64,000 nucleotides of DNA, taken from the NCBI GenBank assembly GCA_002284875.1, contig CP015604.1, positions 434,001 to 498,000 of the forward strand. Reading direction: 5' to 3'. Both the position numbers and the translations under genes were made by a program. The notes under the pieces are model-generated. The model saw only the letters and a program-made list of their open reading frames with translations. It made no database searches and was not told where the DNA came from. This DNA is from Actinobacteria bacterium IMCC26103 (lineage in GTDB: Bacteria; Actinomycetota; Actinomycetes; Nanopelagicales; Nanopelagicaceae). Below, in pieces: positions 30,635 to 38,965 of the stretch. Position 1 is the stretch's first letter. The number at the start of each line of letters is the position of its first letter.

Positions 30635-32035
30635 ATGAGCACTGTTGCTCTCGTCGCGTTAGCGCGTCCTACCTTCGATCTCACATGCGCCCAAGCCAAT
30701 TTTGATAGCGCTCGCGCTTTATTAATAGAACTCGGTGCGACAGTGGTCGGACCAGATCAACTTGTTATGACAGTGGACGATGTTGCTGCGGTGAAACTAC
30801 CGAGCGCTGATCTGCACATTTTATTTATGGCCTCATTTTCTGATGCGTCACCAGCAGTTGAGCTCTTTGGAAAAGTAAAGGGTCCTGTCCTGGGTTGGTC
30901 TATGCGCGAACCGGGCGAAGTTGGAGAAAGGCTGAAATTAAATTCGATGTGCGGTGTTAATTTGGCTGCGCACGCACTGATGGATGCTGGGCAATCTATT
31001 CGTCACATCCATGGCAACGCTGATGAAGCAAAGGTGAGAAGCGCAATTAAAGATGCGCTCAATGGCAAACTCCCCGAGGCAAATACGCCGAAATCTAAAG
31101 TTGGCGAACTCGGATCCGAAAGCGAAGTTACAAAATCACTCGCCTGGCTAAAAGGTAAGAAAATTGGCGCAGTTGGCGAAGCGCCTGTGGGATTTACGCC
31201 ATGTGTTTTTGATGGTGAAGAATTACGTAAATACTTTGGATTAGACGTTCGGGCGATAACGATAGATAGCGCGTTCGGCAGAATTGCAGAAGTGAAAGAG
31301 GAGCAACGCGAACTAGCTTACGCTGGAGCGCTTGCCGCTCAACCATCACTTGCTTCTGTAAATGTAGATGAGGCAAAGAAAGTTTATGGAGTAGAAGTTG
31401 CCCTTGATGAGTGGCGGGCAGAAGAGTCACTAGATGCCATTGCAATTCGTTGTTGGCCAGAATTTCCAACTGATTTAGGAGCATGTATCTGCTCTTCTCT
31501 TGGCCGGCTCTCAGACCGCGGGACAGTTACTACTTGCGAACGTGACGTACTTGGCGCAGTAACGATGTTGGTCTGTGAATCACTTGGCTCAGATCTAAAT
31601 TATTTAGTAGATATTGTTGATCTAGATGCCGAAAAAGGTTTAGTACGTCTTTGGCACTGCGGATCTGCGGCAACAAAATTGGCAGCCGATCCAGAGAACG
31701 CTTCTCAATCAACCCACTGCAATCGCAAGTTAGGCGTTGCAGGTAATTTTCCGCTCAAGACCGGACCAGTAACTCTGTTCCGGATTGATCGGGATGTAGA
31801 TCCGAGCAACCGCACGGGTTTACGCATGGTTGTGAGCCGAGGGGAATCAATCCCTGCTCCCAATCACTTCCAAGGAAATACCGCAACGGTTATCACTGAA
31901 CCTGATGCCGCTGCGTTAGTGAATGGAATAGTCACTGGCGGATATCCGCATCATCTAGTCATCTCGTGGATAGATGTGCGACCAGGTATTCGTCAGATGG
32001 CAAAGATGTTAGGGATACCCCTCACGGAATGGTAA
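30635..32035 (+). CDS. L-fucose isomerase-family sugar isomerase (candidate sulfoquinovose isomerase)
   Basis: 466-residue aldose-ketose isomerase of the FucI/AraA-like fold. Family stretches: GWSMREPGEVGERLKL (about 88-103), the block RCWPEFPTDLGACICSSLGR (about 270-289), TCERDVLGAVTMLV (about 296-309, metal-binding Glu) and the C-terminal GGYPHHLVISW (about 436-446, His). Start: ATG with GGAGG six bases before it; the frame upstream runs through the operator and is rejected. It heads the operon with the sugar ABC importer, kinase and YihT-like aldolase. In that setting it could convert sulfoquinovose to sulfofructose, a step done by an unrelated enzyme (YihS) in E. coli. Substrate is inferred from neighbours only; fucose or arabinose enzymes are not nearby. 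Confidence 0.75.
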   Translation: MSTVALVALARPTFDLTCAQANFDSARALLIELGATVVGPDQLVMTVDDVAAVKLPSADLHILFMASFSDASPAVELFGKVKGPVLGWSMREPGEVGERLKLNSMCGVNLAAHALMDAGQSIRHIHGNADEAKVRSAIKDALNGKLPEANTPKSKVGELGSESEVTKSLAWLKGKKIGAVGEAPVGFTPCVFDGEELRKYFGLDVRAITIDSAFGRIAEVKEEQRELAYAGALAAQPSLASVNVDEAKKVYGVEVALDEWRAEESLDAIAIRCWPEFPTDLGACICSSLGRLSDRGTVTTCERDVLGAVTMLVCESLGSDLNYLVDIVDLDAEKGLVRLWHCGSAATKLAADPENASQSTHCNRKLGVAGNFPLKTGPVTLFRIDRDVDPSNRTGLRMVVSRGESIPAPNHFQGNTATVITEPDAAALVNGIVTGGYPHHLVISWIDVRPGIRQMAKMLGIPLTEW

Positions 32036-32073
32036 AAACCTCAACTAAACCCCCAAAGGATAAAGGACTATAA

Positions 32074-33522
32074 ATGATGAAAACTCAAGGAAATAAATCC
32101 TTCAGTGCGCGTCGCCTTGGTGCAGTAGCAGCGGTTGCTTTCGCAATAGTTGCAACAACGCTACCTTCGGCTCTCGCTGCTGGAGAGGTATTAGGAAAGG
32201 CTTGTACTCTCGAAGGAGTCTCAACAGGTACAAGTTCAAAATCATTAGTCTGCGTAGCAGGCTCAAGCGGAAAGCTCACCTGGCAAAAGGTTCGCCTTGG
32301 TTCAAGTATTGGAGCGCCAATCGCCGAGATAACTCCACCACAAGGAAGTATTGAATTCTGGCACTATCGTCCAGAAGATAAAGCAACCTTCGAAAAAATA
32401 ATTGCAAATTACGAAGCAAAATACCCAGGAACAAAGATCACACAGGTAGTCAAAACAACAACTGATTACAACGCAACTGCACGTGTTCAGATCCTGGCTA
32501 ACCCAAAGGCAGCTCTATTTGCTTCAGCTCGTGGTTCAATCTTTAACGACTTCGTTAAGAGTGGACTTACTGCAGATCTCTCCAACGAGCGCTTTGTGAA
32601 GCGTAACTTGGTTGCTAAAGGCCTAACCGCCGGCACGGTTGACGGTAAAGTTCTCGGAGTTCCTTATCACTATCTCTTTAACAACCCGGTTTATAACACT
32701 GAACTTTGGGCAAAAGAGAAGTGGTCAATTCCTAAGAACCTAACTGGTTGGGTTTCATGGTGTAAAGATGCTAAAGCTAAGGGTTATGTACCTCTAGCTT
32801 GGCCAGGTGCAACTCGTGGACAAGCAGCGCAGATTTCAAACTCTGCATTGATGAACTCAGCTGCTGACTACAACACACTCTCTGATAATCTTGCCGATCT
32901 AAACTCAGGAAAGATTGATCTAACATCTACCTGGTTTAAGGGTGTTGCAGATATCTACGTCAAACTTCGTAACGCAGGTTGCTTCCCAGATAACCCAACT
33001 GGTGTAACAGAAGCTGCTGCATACAACTTGTTTGCCACAGGCAAATCACCAATTCTTCCTACCGGTACATTCTCAATGGGATCTATTAAGGCGCTAAGCC
33101 CAGCGTTGACCGGCAAGATGCAGTTGATGAGCATGGTTCTAACAGACGGCAAAGTTGTTGCTGAAGGAATCATGAATAACACCTTCAACCTCAGCGTTAA
33201 CGCTAAGGCAAATCCAATTGACCAGCGGATCGCAAAATCCTTCTTGTCATATTTGGCGACAGGTCCAGTGGCAGCGATTTATTCAGTAGCGACGACACAA
33301 CACTTGAACGTGCTGGATATTGACTATTCAGCAAACGTTGATTTGCTGAATACATCTTCCTTCCAGGGCAAGAACACAATGCTTGCTCCTCGTTTCTTGA
33401 TTCTGAACACTTCAGTTTCAGATCTAACGCAGGATGCTCTCATTCAAATCGTTGGTGGCAAGAGCCCAGACGATGTTCTGCCTGATTTCTCCAAGCAGAT
33501 CAAGCAGAAACTGGCGGGCTGA
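32074..33522 (+). CDS. Sugar ABC transporter solute-binding protein
   Basis: 482-residue extracellular binding protein, family 1 type. Signal peptide about 1-35 (cleavage near SALA|AGEVLG; no lipobox Cys). Residues about 38-72 form a small extra module, GKACTLEG...SLVCVAGSSGKLTWQK, with two cysteines, also found in the M23-like protein at 62.4 kb. The binding domain begins near GSIEFWHYRPEDKATFEKII (about 90) and continues with typical periplasmic-binding stretches such as LGVPYHYLFNNPVYNTELWA. Two permease genes follow, but no ATPase gene; a shared MsmK/UgpC-type ATPase elsewhere is likely. Context suggests sulfoquinovose or its glycosides as cargo. Confidence 0.88.
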   Translation: MMKTQGNKSFSARRLGAVAAVAFAIVATTLPSALAAGEVLGKACTLEGVSTGTSSKSLVCVAGSSGKLTWQKVRLGSSIGAPIAEITPPQGSIEFWHYRPEDKATFEKIIANYEAKYPGTKITQVVKTTTDYNATARVQILANPKAALFASARGSIFNDFVKSGLTADLSNERFVKRNLVAKGLTAGTVDGKVLGVPYHYLFNNPVYNTELWAKEKWSIPKNLTGWVSWCKDAKAKGYVPLAWPGATRGQAAQISNSALMNSAADYNTLSDNLADLNSGKIDLTSTWFKGVADIYVKLRNAGCFPDNPTGVTEAAAYNLFATGKSPILPTGTFSMGSIKALSPALTGKMQLMSMVLTDGKVVAEGIMNNTFNLSVNAKANPIDQRIAKSFLSYLATGPVAAIYSVATTQHLNVLDIDYSANVDLLNTSSFQGKNTMLAPRFLILNTSVSDLTQDALIQIVGGKSPDDVLPDFSKQIKQKLAG

Positions 33523-33543
33523 TTAAAACCAAAGTAGCAACCG

Positions 33544-33574
33544 GAACCGCTCCCACCTTCGGTGGGAGCGGTTC
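33544..33574 (+). promoter_or_regulatory. Strong intercistronic stem-loop between binding protein and permease genes
   Basis: A perfect 14-bp stem (GAACCGCTCCCACC with its complement) closes a TTC loop. No T-run follows, so a simple terminator is unlikely. Stem-loops after the binding-protein gene often keep that part of the mRNA stable and lower permease expression (as in malE-malF), and this one is well placed for it. The permease frame is open through it, see that gene. Confidence 0.7.
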
Positions 33575-33623
33575 TCGGGCTACCCAAAAGAAGCGCAAGA
33601 AAGATTCACTTGTTTACTATGTA

Positions 33624-34472
33624 ATGGGTGCGCCCGCGCTAATCCTCTTTCTCGCTTTCTATCTCTACCCTGCTTTACAGAACTTACAATTTGCAACTCG
33701 TCGCTGGGATGGAATTACAGAGCCTGAAAACGTGGGCTTTAGAAACTTCACCAACTTGCTCACGAACGATGATCTCTTTTATAAAACTCTTGGGAACAAT
33801 ATTGAATTCACTTTCTTAGTTGTTATATTTCAAACGGCGCTAGCCCTGTTATTCGCGGTGTATCTAGTGAAAAATACAAAAACAACTATCGCGCTTCGCA
33901 CTCTCTATTTCTTTCCAACCATTCTCTCTTCTGTCTCTGTCGGAATGATCTGGCTCTTCTTATATGACCCTAATTTCGGAGCGATAAACCTTTTCTTTAA
34001 GAGTATTGGCCTTCCGTCTTTTGCGCTTAATTGGCTGGGAAGCGAGACCAGTGCTCTCTATGCAATTGCCTTTACGCAGGTTTGGTTCCATACCGGACAG
34101 ATGATGGTTGTCTACATCGCAGGTTTGCAGCAAATTCCTAAAGAGCTTTACGAGGCTGCTGAAGTAGATGGTGCATCTCGTTGGAAGCAATTTACAAAAG
34201 TAACATGGCCAATGGCTTTGCCTACAACCTTGGTGGTGATGGCATATACAACAATCCAATCTTTCCGTGCCTTTGACTTAATCATGGTTATGACCAACTC
34301 CACTGCGGGTCCAAATAACTCAACAAGCATCTTCAGCACTTTGGTCTATTTCACGCTCTTTAATGAGCTGCGTCTGGGATATGCAGCAGCTCAAACAATA
34401 TTTATGGTCTTAACTCTGATAGCGATTACTTGGCTACAACGTCGCGCTTTTAGCGGTAGATATGAGAAGTGA
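33624..34472 (+). CDS. Sugar ABC transporter permease 1 (MalF/UgpA type)
   Basis: Inner-membrane permease of the sugar importer; six helices, with the EAA loop EAAEVDGASRWKQFTKVTWP near residues 173-192 that contacts the ATPase. From ATG 33624 it has 282 residues, but the start is doubtful: no ribosome site precedes it and it begins almost inside helix 1. The same frame is open upstream to the stop of the binding-protein gene, adding a Lys/Arg-rich tail (QKKRKKDSLVYYV) that looks like a normal permease N-terminus, yet it has no ATG, GTG or TTG; only ATT (33522) or CTG (33519) at the TGATT junction. That extension would be translated through the stem-loop. Confidence 0.85.
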   Translation: MGAPALILFLAFYLYPALQNLQFATRRWDGITEPENVGFRNFTNLLTNDDLFYKTLGNNIEFTFLVVIFQTALALLFAVYLVKNTKTTIALRTLYFFPTILSSVSVGMIWLFLYDPNFGAINLFFKSIGLPSFALNWLGSETSALYAIAFTQVWFHTGQMMVVYIAGLQQIPKELYEAAEVDGASRWKQFTKVTWPMALPTTLVVMAYTTIQSFRAFDLIMVMTNSTAGPNNSTSIFSTLVYFTLFNELRLGYAAAQTIFMVLTLIAITWLQRRAFSGRYEK

Positions 34473-34481
34473 GGCTACGAA

Positions 34482-35297
34482 ATGATTTTTAAGAGTACTC
34501 GAATTTTTGCACTTCTTACCTTCGCTGCCTTAATCCTAGTTCCATCTCTAATTGTAGTTTTGGGATCATTTAAAACTGATGCTGAGGTTTATAACAAACC
34601 ACTTTCTTTACCAGAAAATTGGAATTTTGATAATTACCGTAGGTTACTTAGTGAGAGTGACCTTGATGTTGCTTTCCGCAATAGCATAATGGTGACGGTC
34701 ACTTCAGTAGCCCTGACGCTACTATTTGCCAGTATGGCTTCATTCGCGATTGCGCGAATGATTACAATCTCTGGAAAAGTTCTGGCCACACTTTTCGCTT
34801 TTGGGCTTGCCATACCCGCTCAGATTAATTTAGTGCCTGTCTATTATATGTTTCAAAAATTGGGGCTGACGAACTCGTTTATAGGTTTAATAATTATAAA
34901 TGTAACCACAACATTGCCAATTTCTATATTTATTTTAACGGCGTTCTTCCGCGAGATTTCTAAGGATATGTATGAAGCTTCAGAAGTTGATGGTGCTTCG
35001 CCTCTTAGAGTTTATCGTTCTATAGCATTGCCACTATCACGTCCCGCGATGGGAGCAACATCAATATTCCTATTTGTTATCAACTGGAATGATCTGCTGT
35101 GGCCACTACTTCTTATTCAACAGCCTGAGAAGAAAACACTACCGCTTGCAATGTTGGCATATCGAGGAGAATATTTCGTTAGTTTCTCAATGTTGTTCAC
35201 GGCCGTGATGGTAGCCTCACTTCCGATGGTAATCATGTACCTATTTATGCAACGCTCATTTATTGCTGGCTTAACAGCCGGAGCGGTGAAAGGTTGA
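34482..35297 (+). CDS. Sugar ABC transporter permease 2 (MalG/UgpE type)
   Basis: Partner permease of 271 residues with six helices; EAA loop EASEVDGASPLRVYRSIALP near residues 165-184. N-terminal helix about 7-30, then a periplasmic loop DAEVYNKPLSLPENWNFDNY typical of MalG homologues. It starts 9 bases after permease 1 and ends 3 bases before the GntR gene, so transporter and regulator share a transcript. Confidence 0.9.
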   Translation: MIFKSTRIFALLTFAALILVPSLIVVLGSFKTDAEVYNKPLSLPENWNFDNYRRLLSESDLDVAFRNSIMVTVTSVALTLLFASMASFAIARMITISGKVLATLFAFGLAIPAQINLVPVYYMFQKLGLTNSFIGLIIINVTTTLPISIFILTAFFREISKDMYEASEVDGASPLRVYRSIALPLSRPAMGATSIFLFVINWNDLLWPLLLIQQPEKKTLPLAMLAYRGEYFVSFSMLFTAVMVASLPMVIMYLFMQRSFIAGLTAGAVKG

Positions 35298-35300
35298 AAA

Positions 35301-36014
35301 ATGAGCGCAGTCTCACCTATCGCCCCGCAGCGTGCATCACGAATTGCCACTCAATTAGTTGAACTTATTGAAGTTCAGAAACTTAGACCAAATGATCGCC
35401 TGCCATCGGAGCGAGCGTTGGCTGAACTACTCGCGGTGAGCCGGCCCTCTTTGCGTGAGGCTCTACATATTTTGCAAGCACAGGGCTATGTCCAGATAAA
35501 GCATGGTCAAGGAACTTTTGTTCAAGAACCTATAGTCGCCCAGGAACTCCGCGCATCCATGATGGCTACGGCCCATGGTTTAAATGAACTCTTCGATGCC
35601 CGTGAGGTCCTAGAAGTACCTGCTGGAAAGTGGGCAGCTGCAAAGGCTTCCAAAGAAGATATACGTTTATTGCGAGCCACTCTTAATCAAATTGAAACCG
35701 TTACGTCAGTAAATCCAATTGATTATGACCAATTACAAATCCTAGATGCTAAATTCCATTTAACTATCGTGGGAATAGCGGGCAATAGATTTATAAATCA
35801 GACTTTGCACGTCCTGCAAGATGTGATGAAAATGTCGATGGAAACAACTTTGCGTTTGCCAGGACGATCAGATGTTTCAAAATTTGAACACAATTTGATT
35901 CTAGATGCTATAGAAGCTGGAGACGGAGAATTAGTATCAAAATTGACACTTCAGCATATTTCAGGAGCGCGCGCAGTTGCTTTAGCCGATGCCAAAGAAA
36001 AGAATGATCGTTGA
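35301..36014 (+). CDS. GntR-family regulator, FadR subfamily
   Basis: 237 residues: winged helix-turn-helix at about 10-72 (RPNDRLPSERALAELLAVSR then SLREALHILQAQGYVQIKHG) and a helical FCD ligand domain at about 85-225, with metal-site residues in DAKFHLTI (about 150-157) and the late His in LTLQHISGARA (about 219). Such proteins bind TGGTnnnACCA-like operators and release DNA when they bind an acid or sugar-acid-type metabolite. Three such sites lie before the isomerase, Gfo/Idh and suyA genes, so this is probably the island's own regulator. The effector may be a pathway intermediate such as SQ, SFP or sulfolactate; this is inference. One-stop overlap with the kinase gene. Confidence 0.88.
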   Translation: MSAVSPIAPQRASRIATQLVELIEVQKLRPNDRLPSERALAELLAVSRPSLREALHILQAQGYVQIKHGQGTFVQEPIVAQELRASMMATAHGLNELFDAREVLEVPAGKWAAAKASKEDIRLLRATLNQIETVTSVNPIDYDQLQILDAKFHLTIVGIAGNRFINQTLHVLQDVMKMSMETTLRLPGRSDVSKFEHNLILDAIEAGDGELVSKLTLQHISGARAVALADAKEKNDR

Positions 36015-36904
36015 GCAGTTTTGAAGTTGTTTGTCTTGGAATAATTACAATTGACACGATCGCTCTTGTAGATCAATATCCCGAGGAAGATGAACGGGTT
36101 CTGGCCAAAGAAATTATCCGCTCTGGAGGTGGACCTGCCGCTGTCGCCGCCGTAACGCTAAGCCGGCTAGGAGTATCAACGGCTATCGCGGGAACTATCG
36201 GAGATGACCAAGATGGCGCTGAAGTTTTAAAGATTTTTGCTCGCGAAGGCGTGGATACTTCAGGGATATCTGTTGGATCAAGTGCGACGTCAGGAAGCGT
36301 AATAGTCGCATCTTTAGAAAATAACTCAAGAGCAATTAGTACGCGCCAACCCATGCAACAAGTGGCGTTAAACCCTGCAGCCAAGAAAATGATAAGTAAA
36401 GCAAAATGGCTTCATGTAGACCATGTTGGGATTAAGCAATTACAGGCTGAAAAGATTATGCGTGGAGCTGGTCCAAAAATATCCTTTGATGCTGGATATA
36501 ACGTCGCTGACTTTGATGCTTCGCAAGTGGATTTATTTGTTCCAACGGATAAACAAATGGAGTTGCGTTTTCCAGGCTTGAAGCTAGCTGCTGCAGTCGA
36601 ACGTGATGCTATTAATTCAAAGAACGTGACCGTTGCCACGCAAGGATCTTCCGGAAGTACTGGATATTCCAACGAATCCGGACTGGTGCAGGCAGATGGT
36701 TTTAAGGTTGATGTGGTCAGCACTCTAGGAGCTGGCGACGTTTTTCATGGTGCGCTTCTAGCTCAAGTGATTCAAGGTTATAACTTGGCAGATTCGCTTG
36801 TACGAGCAAATGCAGTTGCCGCACTTTCTTGTCGCGGCCTGGATGGACAGTCGATGATTCCAAATACAGTCGAGTTAAATTCATTCCTAAAGGAGAAGTC
36901 ATGA
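36011..36904 (+). CDS. PfkB-family sugar kinase, YihV-like (candidate sulfofructose kinase)
   Basis: 297-residue ribokinase-fold kinase. N-terminal substrate motif SGGGPAAVAAVTLSRLG (about residues 36-52) and the C-terminal ATP/anion motif FKVDVVSTLGAGDVFHGALL (about 231-250, catalytic Asp in GAGD) strongly recall E. coli YihV, the 6-deoxy-6-sulfofructose 1-kinase, as I remember it; the end AALSCRGLDGQSMIPN also matches its glycine-rich tail. Residues I recall as sulfonate contacts in YihV are not clearly kept, so substrate is not proven. TTG start overlaps the GntR stop; its last four bases overlap the aldolase ATG. Confidence 0.8.
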   Translation: MSSFEVVCLGIITIDTIALVDQYPEEDERVLAKEIIRSGGGPAAVAAVTLSRLGVSTAIAGTIGDDQDGAEVLKIFAREGVDTSGISVGSSATSGSVIVASLENNSRAISTRQPMQQVALNPAAKKMISKAKWLHVDHVGIKQLQAEKIMRGAGPKISFDAGYNVADFDASQVDLFVPTDKQMELRFPGLKLAAAVERDAINSKNVTVATQGSSGSTGYSNESGLVQADGFKVDVVSTLGAGDVFHGALLAQVIQGYNLADSLVRANAVAALSCRGLDGQSMIPNTVELNSFLKEKS

Positions 36905-37782
36905 GAGCACCTCTTACGAACTTAGCGCGCCCATCTGGTGCTCTAGCAATGGTCGCAGTAGATCAACGGGAAGCGCTACGCGGCATGTTTGCCTCACATC
37001 AAAGTACACCCGTACCCGATTCGCAGTTAACTCAGTTTAAGGTTGATGTCGCACGAGAGCTGTCACCTTTTGCATCTGCTTTGCTTGTGGATCAAGAATT
37101 TGGAATTGATGCGATTATTGATCAAAAGGCGTTAAAGGGAAATTGTGGATTGATTGCTGCTGCCGATTTATTGGTAGGGCCTCCCGGTGGTGCTGCGACT
37201 GATACCGCGGTAGATCCAGATGTTGATCCAATCAGAATGCGTGACATTGATAGCGTTGGACTTAAATTTCTTGTTCTTTGGCGAAACGATGAATCACCCG
37301 ATGTCCGCGCAAAGTTAGTTGCCGAATTTAATAAGTTATGTCAGGTATCTGGACTTCCATCCATCATTGAAATTATCGTAAAGCCGCCAACTGATTCATC
37401 ACGATCTTTTGATCGCGAGGAAGAGCTAATTATTGCCGCACGTGAAGCCGCTACTTGGAAACCAGATTTATATAAGGCCGAAGTGCCATTCCACGGCGAA
37501 GGCGATCAATCATTAATTACTAAAAATGCTGAGCGAATCTCTGAGGCGATTGGTTCCCCTTGGGTTGTTTTATCAAATGGTGTAAAGCAACCGTTTTTTA
37601 ACGATGCGGTGAAAGCATGTGCAATCGGGGGAGCAAGTGGATTCCTTGCCGGCAGAGCGGTTTGGGCCGATATCGTCGGTGCCCCCGATATTCCAAAGGC
37701 GCTGCGCGAAATCTCTATTCCGCGCTTAGAAAAGCTCGCTGAAACTGTTGATAAATATGCCAAGCCATGGAGCAGTTGGTAA
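36901..37782 (+). CDS. yihT: Class I aldolase, YihT-like (candidate sulfofructose-phosphate aldolase)
   Basis: 293-residue TIM-barrel aldolase of the LacD/YihT group. Resemblance to E. coli YihT is strong along the chain: RPSGALAMVAVDQREALRGM (10-29), SPFASALLVDQEFG (55-68), LKFLVLWRNDES, the Schiff-base Lys in DLYKAEVPFHGEG (Lys192), WVVLSNGV and ASGFLAGRAVWADIVG (Arg252, in the position of the anion-binding Arg of YihT as I recall it). It should cleave sulfofructose 1-phosphate to DHAP and 3-sulfolactaldehyde. The ATG at 36901 overlaps the kinase stop; 72 bases of upstream open frame lie in the kinase. The Gfo/Idh gene converges with no gap. Confidence 0.85.
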   Translation: MRAPLTNLARPSGALAMVAVDQREALRGMFASHQSTPVPDSQLTQFKVDVARELSPFASALLVDQEFGIDAIIDQKALKGNCGLIAAADLLVGPPGGAATDTAVDPDVDPIRMRDIDSVGLKFLVLWRNDESPDVRAKLVAEFNKLCQVSGLPSIIEIIVKPPTDSSRSFDREEELIIAAREAATWKPDLYKAEVPFHGEGDQSLITKNAERISEAIGSPWVVLSNGVKQPFFNDAVKACAIGGASGFLAGRAVWADIVGAPDIPKALREISIPRLEKLAETVDKYAKPWSSW

Positions 37783-38886
37783 TTAACCCCAAAGCTCTTT
37801 GATTTCAACAACGCGACCTTCATTGATGCTTTTGTGAGCGGCAAGCCCGGTAACAACGCTAGTTACGCCATCAAGCAAAGTTACTTCTGCTGGAGTTGAA
37901 TTAAGAATTGCATCACGGAACTTCACATGTTCAATGTATGAGGCTCCATAGTGATGTCCCATGTACTTCACGTCGTAATTATGGACAATTTTTACTTCGC
38001 TTCCACGAGCTCGGCTGGCGCCTTGTGCCCAGTGGGAGAGATCACCGACTGAATCACGTCGTGTTGCCTTAATGGTTTGTGATGGCAAGAAAGATTCGAT
38101 CTTTCCTTTATCTCCGACAATTGTCAGGATTTCTTTATCGAAAGATCCCTCGGCAAACATGCAGAGATCGAGCATGCCACGCGCGCCGCTAGCGTATTCC
38201 AGAATTACATATGCGTTATCTAGCATATTTGCTTGCCGTCCATCATATTTTTCATCAAGGTGATTTACACTCTGGCCACCAGATGCAAAAACTCGGATTG
38301 GCTGTTCTCCCAAAACTAAATCCATCAGATTGAAATAATGGCAACATTTCTCAACCAAAGTGCCACCAGTGCGTTCGGCGAATCGATTCCAGTTATCAAT
38401 TTTCGGATAAAAAGGTTCTCGGTGTTCGCGTATTGATATTTGGTGAATCTTGCCGGCGCCACCTTCTTTAGCTCTTGCAATGGCTTCAGTGACCGGTGGC
38501 ATAAATCGATATTCCAAACCCATCCAGGTCATGGCACTTCGCTTGGCATCCCAATCGAGGATAGATTTTAAATCTGAAATTGTTGTTGCTAGAGGCTTTT
38601 CAACAAAGACAGCCAAATTGGTAGCGAGAGCATCTTTCAAGATGGCCGCATGTGTGTCATTTGGGGTAGCGATGATTACGGCATCGATTAACCCCGAGTC
38701 TAAAAGATCGCGATGGTCGCTAAAGGCCTTCGCCCCCGGCGCCATTTCAAGGGCCGCCGCGATCGATGGGCTGTGCGAGTCACTGATCCCCGTGACGGTT
38801 GCGCCCCCCATCACCTTGATATTGGAAATATGCTCGCGCCCCATGCTTCCAACGCCGATCACGCCGTAACGAAGCTCGCTCTTCAT
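37783..38886 (-). CDS. Gfo/Idh/MocA oxidoreductase (candidate NAD-dependent sulfoquinovosidase)
   Basis: 367 residues: Rossmann domain with GVIGVGSMGREHISN (about 8-22) and the family EKP motif in VFVEKPLATT (about 92-101), then the Gfo/Idh C-terminal domain with KCCHYFNLMDLVLGE (about 180-194). Family members oxidise sugars, but some use NAD as a catalytic cofactor to hydrolyse glycosides; such a Gfo/Idh-type sulfoquinovosidase (CAZy GH188) is known from actinobacterial sulfoquinovose clusters. No classical GH31 sulfoquinovosidase is in the window, which makes that role attractive but unproven; a sulfoquinovose or inositol dehydrogenase is the alternative. Start: ATG 38886 lies six bases after a TAACCT box; GTG 38892 is less likely. 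An operator-like site covers that box. Confidence 0.75.
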   Translation of the reverse strand: MKSELRYGVIGVGSMGREHISNIKVMGGATVTGISDSHSPSIAAALEMAPGAKAFSDHRDLLDSGLIDAVIIATPNDTHAAILKDALATNLAVFVEKPLATTISDLKSILDWDAKRSAMTWMGLEYRFMPPVTEAIARAKEGGAGKIHQISIREHREPFYPKIDNWNRFAERTGGTLVEKCCHYFNLMDLVLGEQPIRVFASGGQSVNHLDEKYDGRQANMLDNAYVILEYASGARGMLDLCMFAEGSFDKEILTIVGDKGKIESFLPSQTIKATRRDSVGDLSHWAQGASRARGSEVKIVHNYDVKYMGHHYGASYIEHVKFRDAILNSTPAEVTLLDGVTSVVTGLAAHKSINEGRVVEIKELWG

Positions 38887-38892
38887 AGCCAC

Positions 38893-38905
38893 AGGTTAGA
38901 CCACT
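38893..38905. promoter_or_regulatory. Candidate GntR operator over the -10 box of the Gfo/Idh gene
   Basis: AGGTTAGACCACT on the plus strand. Read on the minus strand, its end is TAACCT (38893-38898), a TAnnnT box six bases before the Gfo/Idh ATG. A repressor here would block the promoter directly. The core equals the sites at 30613 and 38966 at 11-12 of 13 positions. Confidence 0.62.
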
Positions 38906-38951
38906 GAGGATTATTTGGGCAGAGCCCTAGACGAAACACGCTCACCTATCC

Positions 38952-38957
38952 TAGACT
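38952..38957 (+). promoter_or_regulatory. Possible -10 box (TAGACT) of the suyA operon
   Basis: TAGACT lies nine bases before the operator-like site at 38966, which would then cover the transcription start. No convincing -35 was found. TATCCT (38947-38952) is an overlapping alternative. Confidence 0.35.
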
Positions 38958-38965
38958 CCTGCAAG

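Noticed and set aside
33544-33574. Intrinsic terminator after the sugar-binding protein gene
   Set aside because: The stem is perfect but no T-run follows and the two permease genes depend on readthrough, so it is described as an intercistronic stem-loop.
30635-37782. L-fucose or L-arabinose degradation cluster
   Set aside because: The isomerase family would allow it, but a YihV-like PfkB kinase and a class I YihT-like aldolase are not the usual partners (FucK/FucA or AraB/AraD), which are absent.
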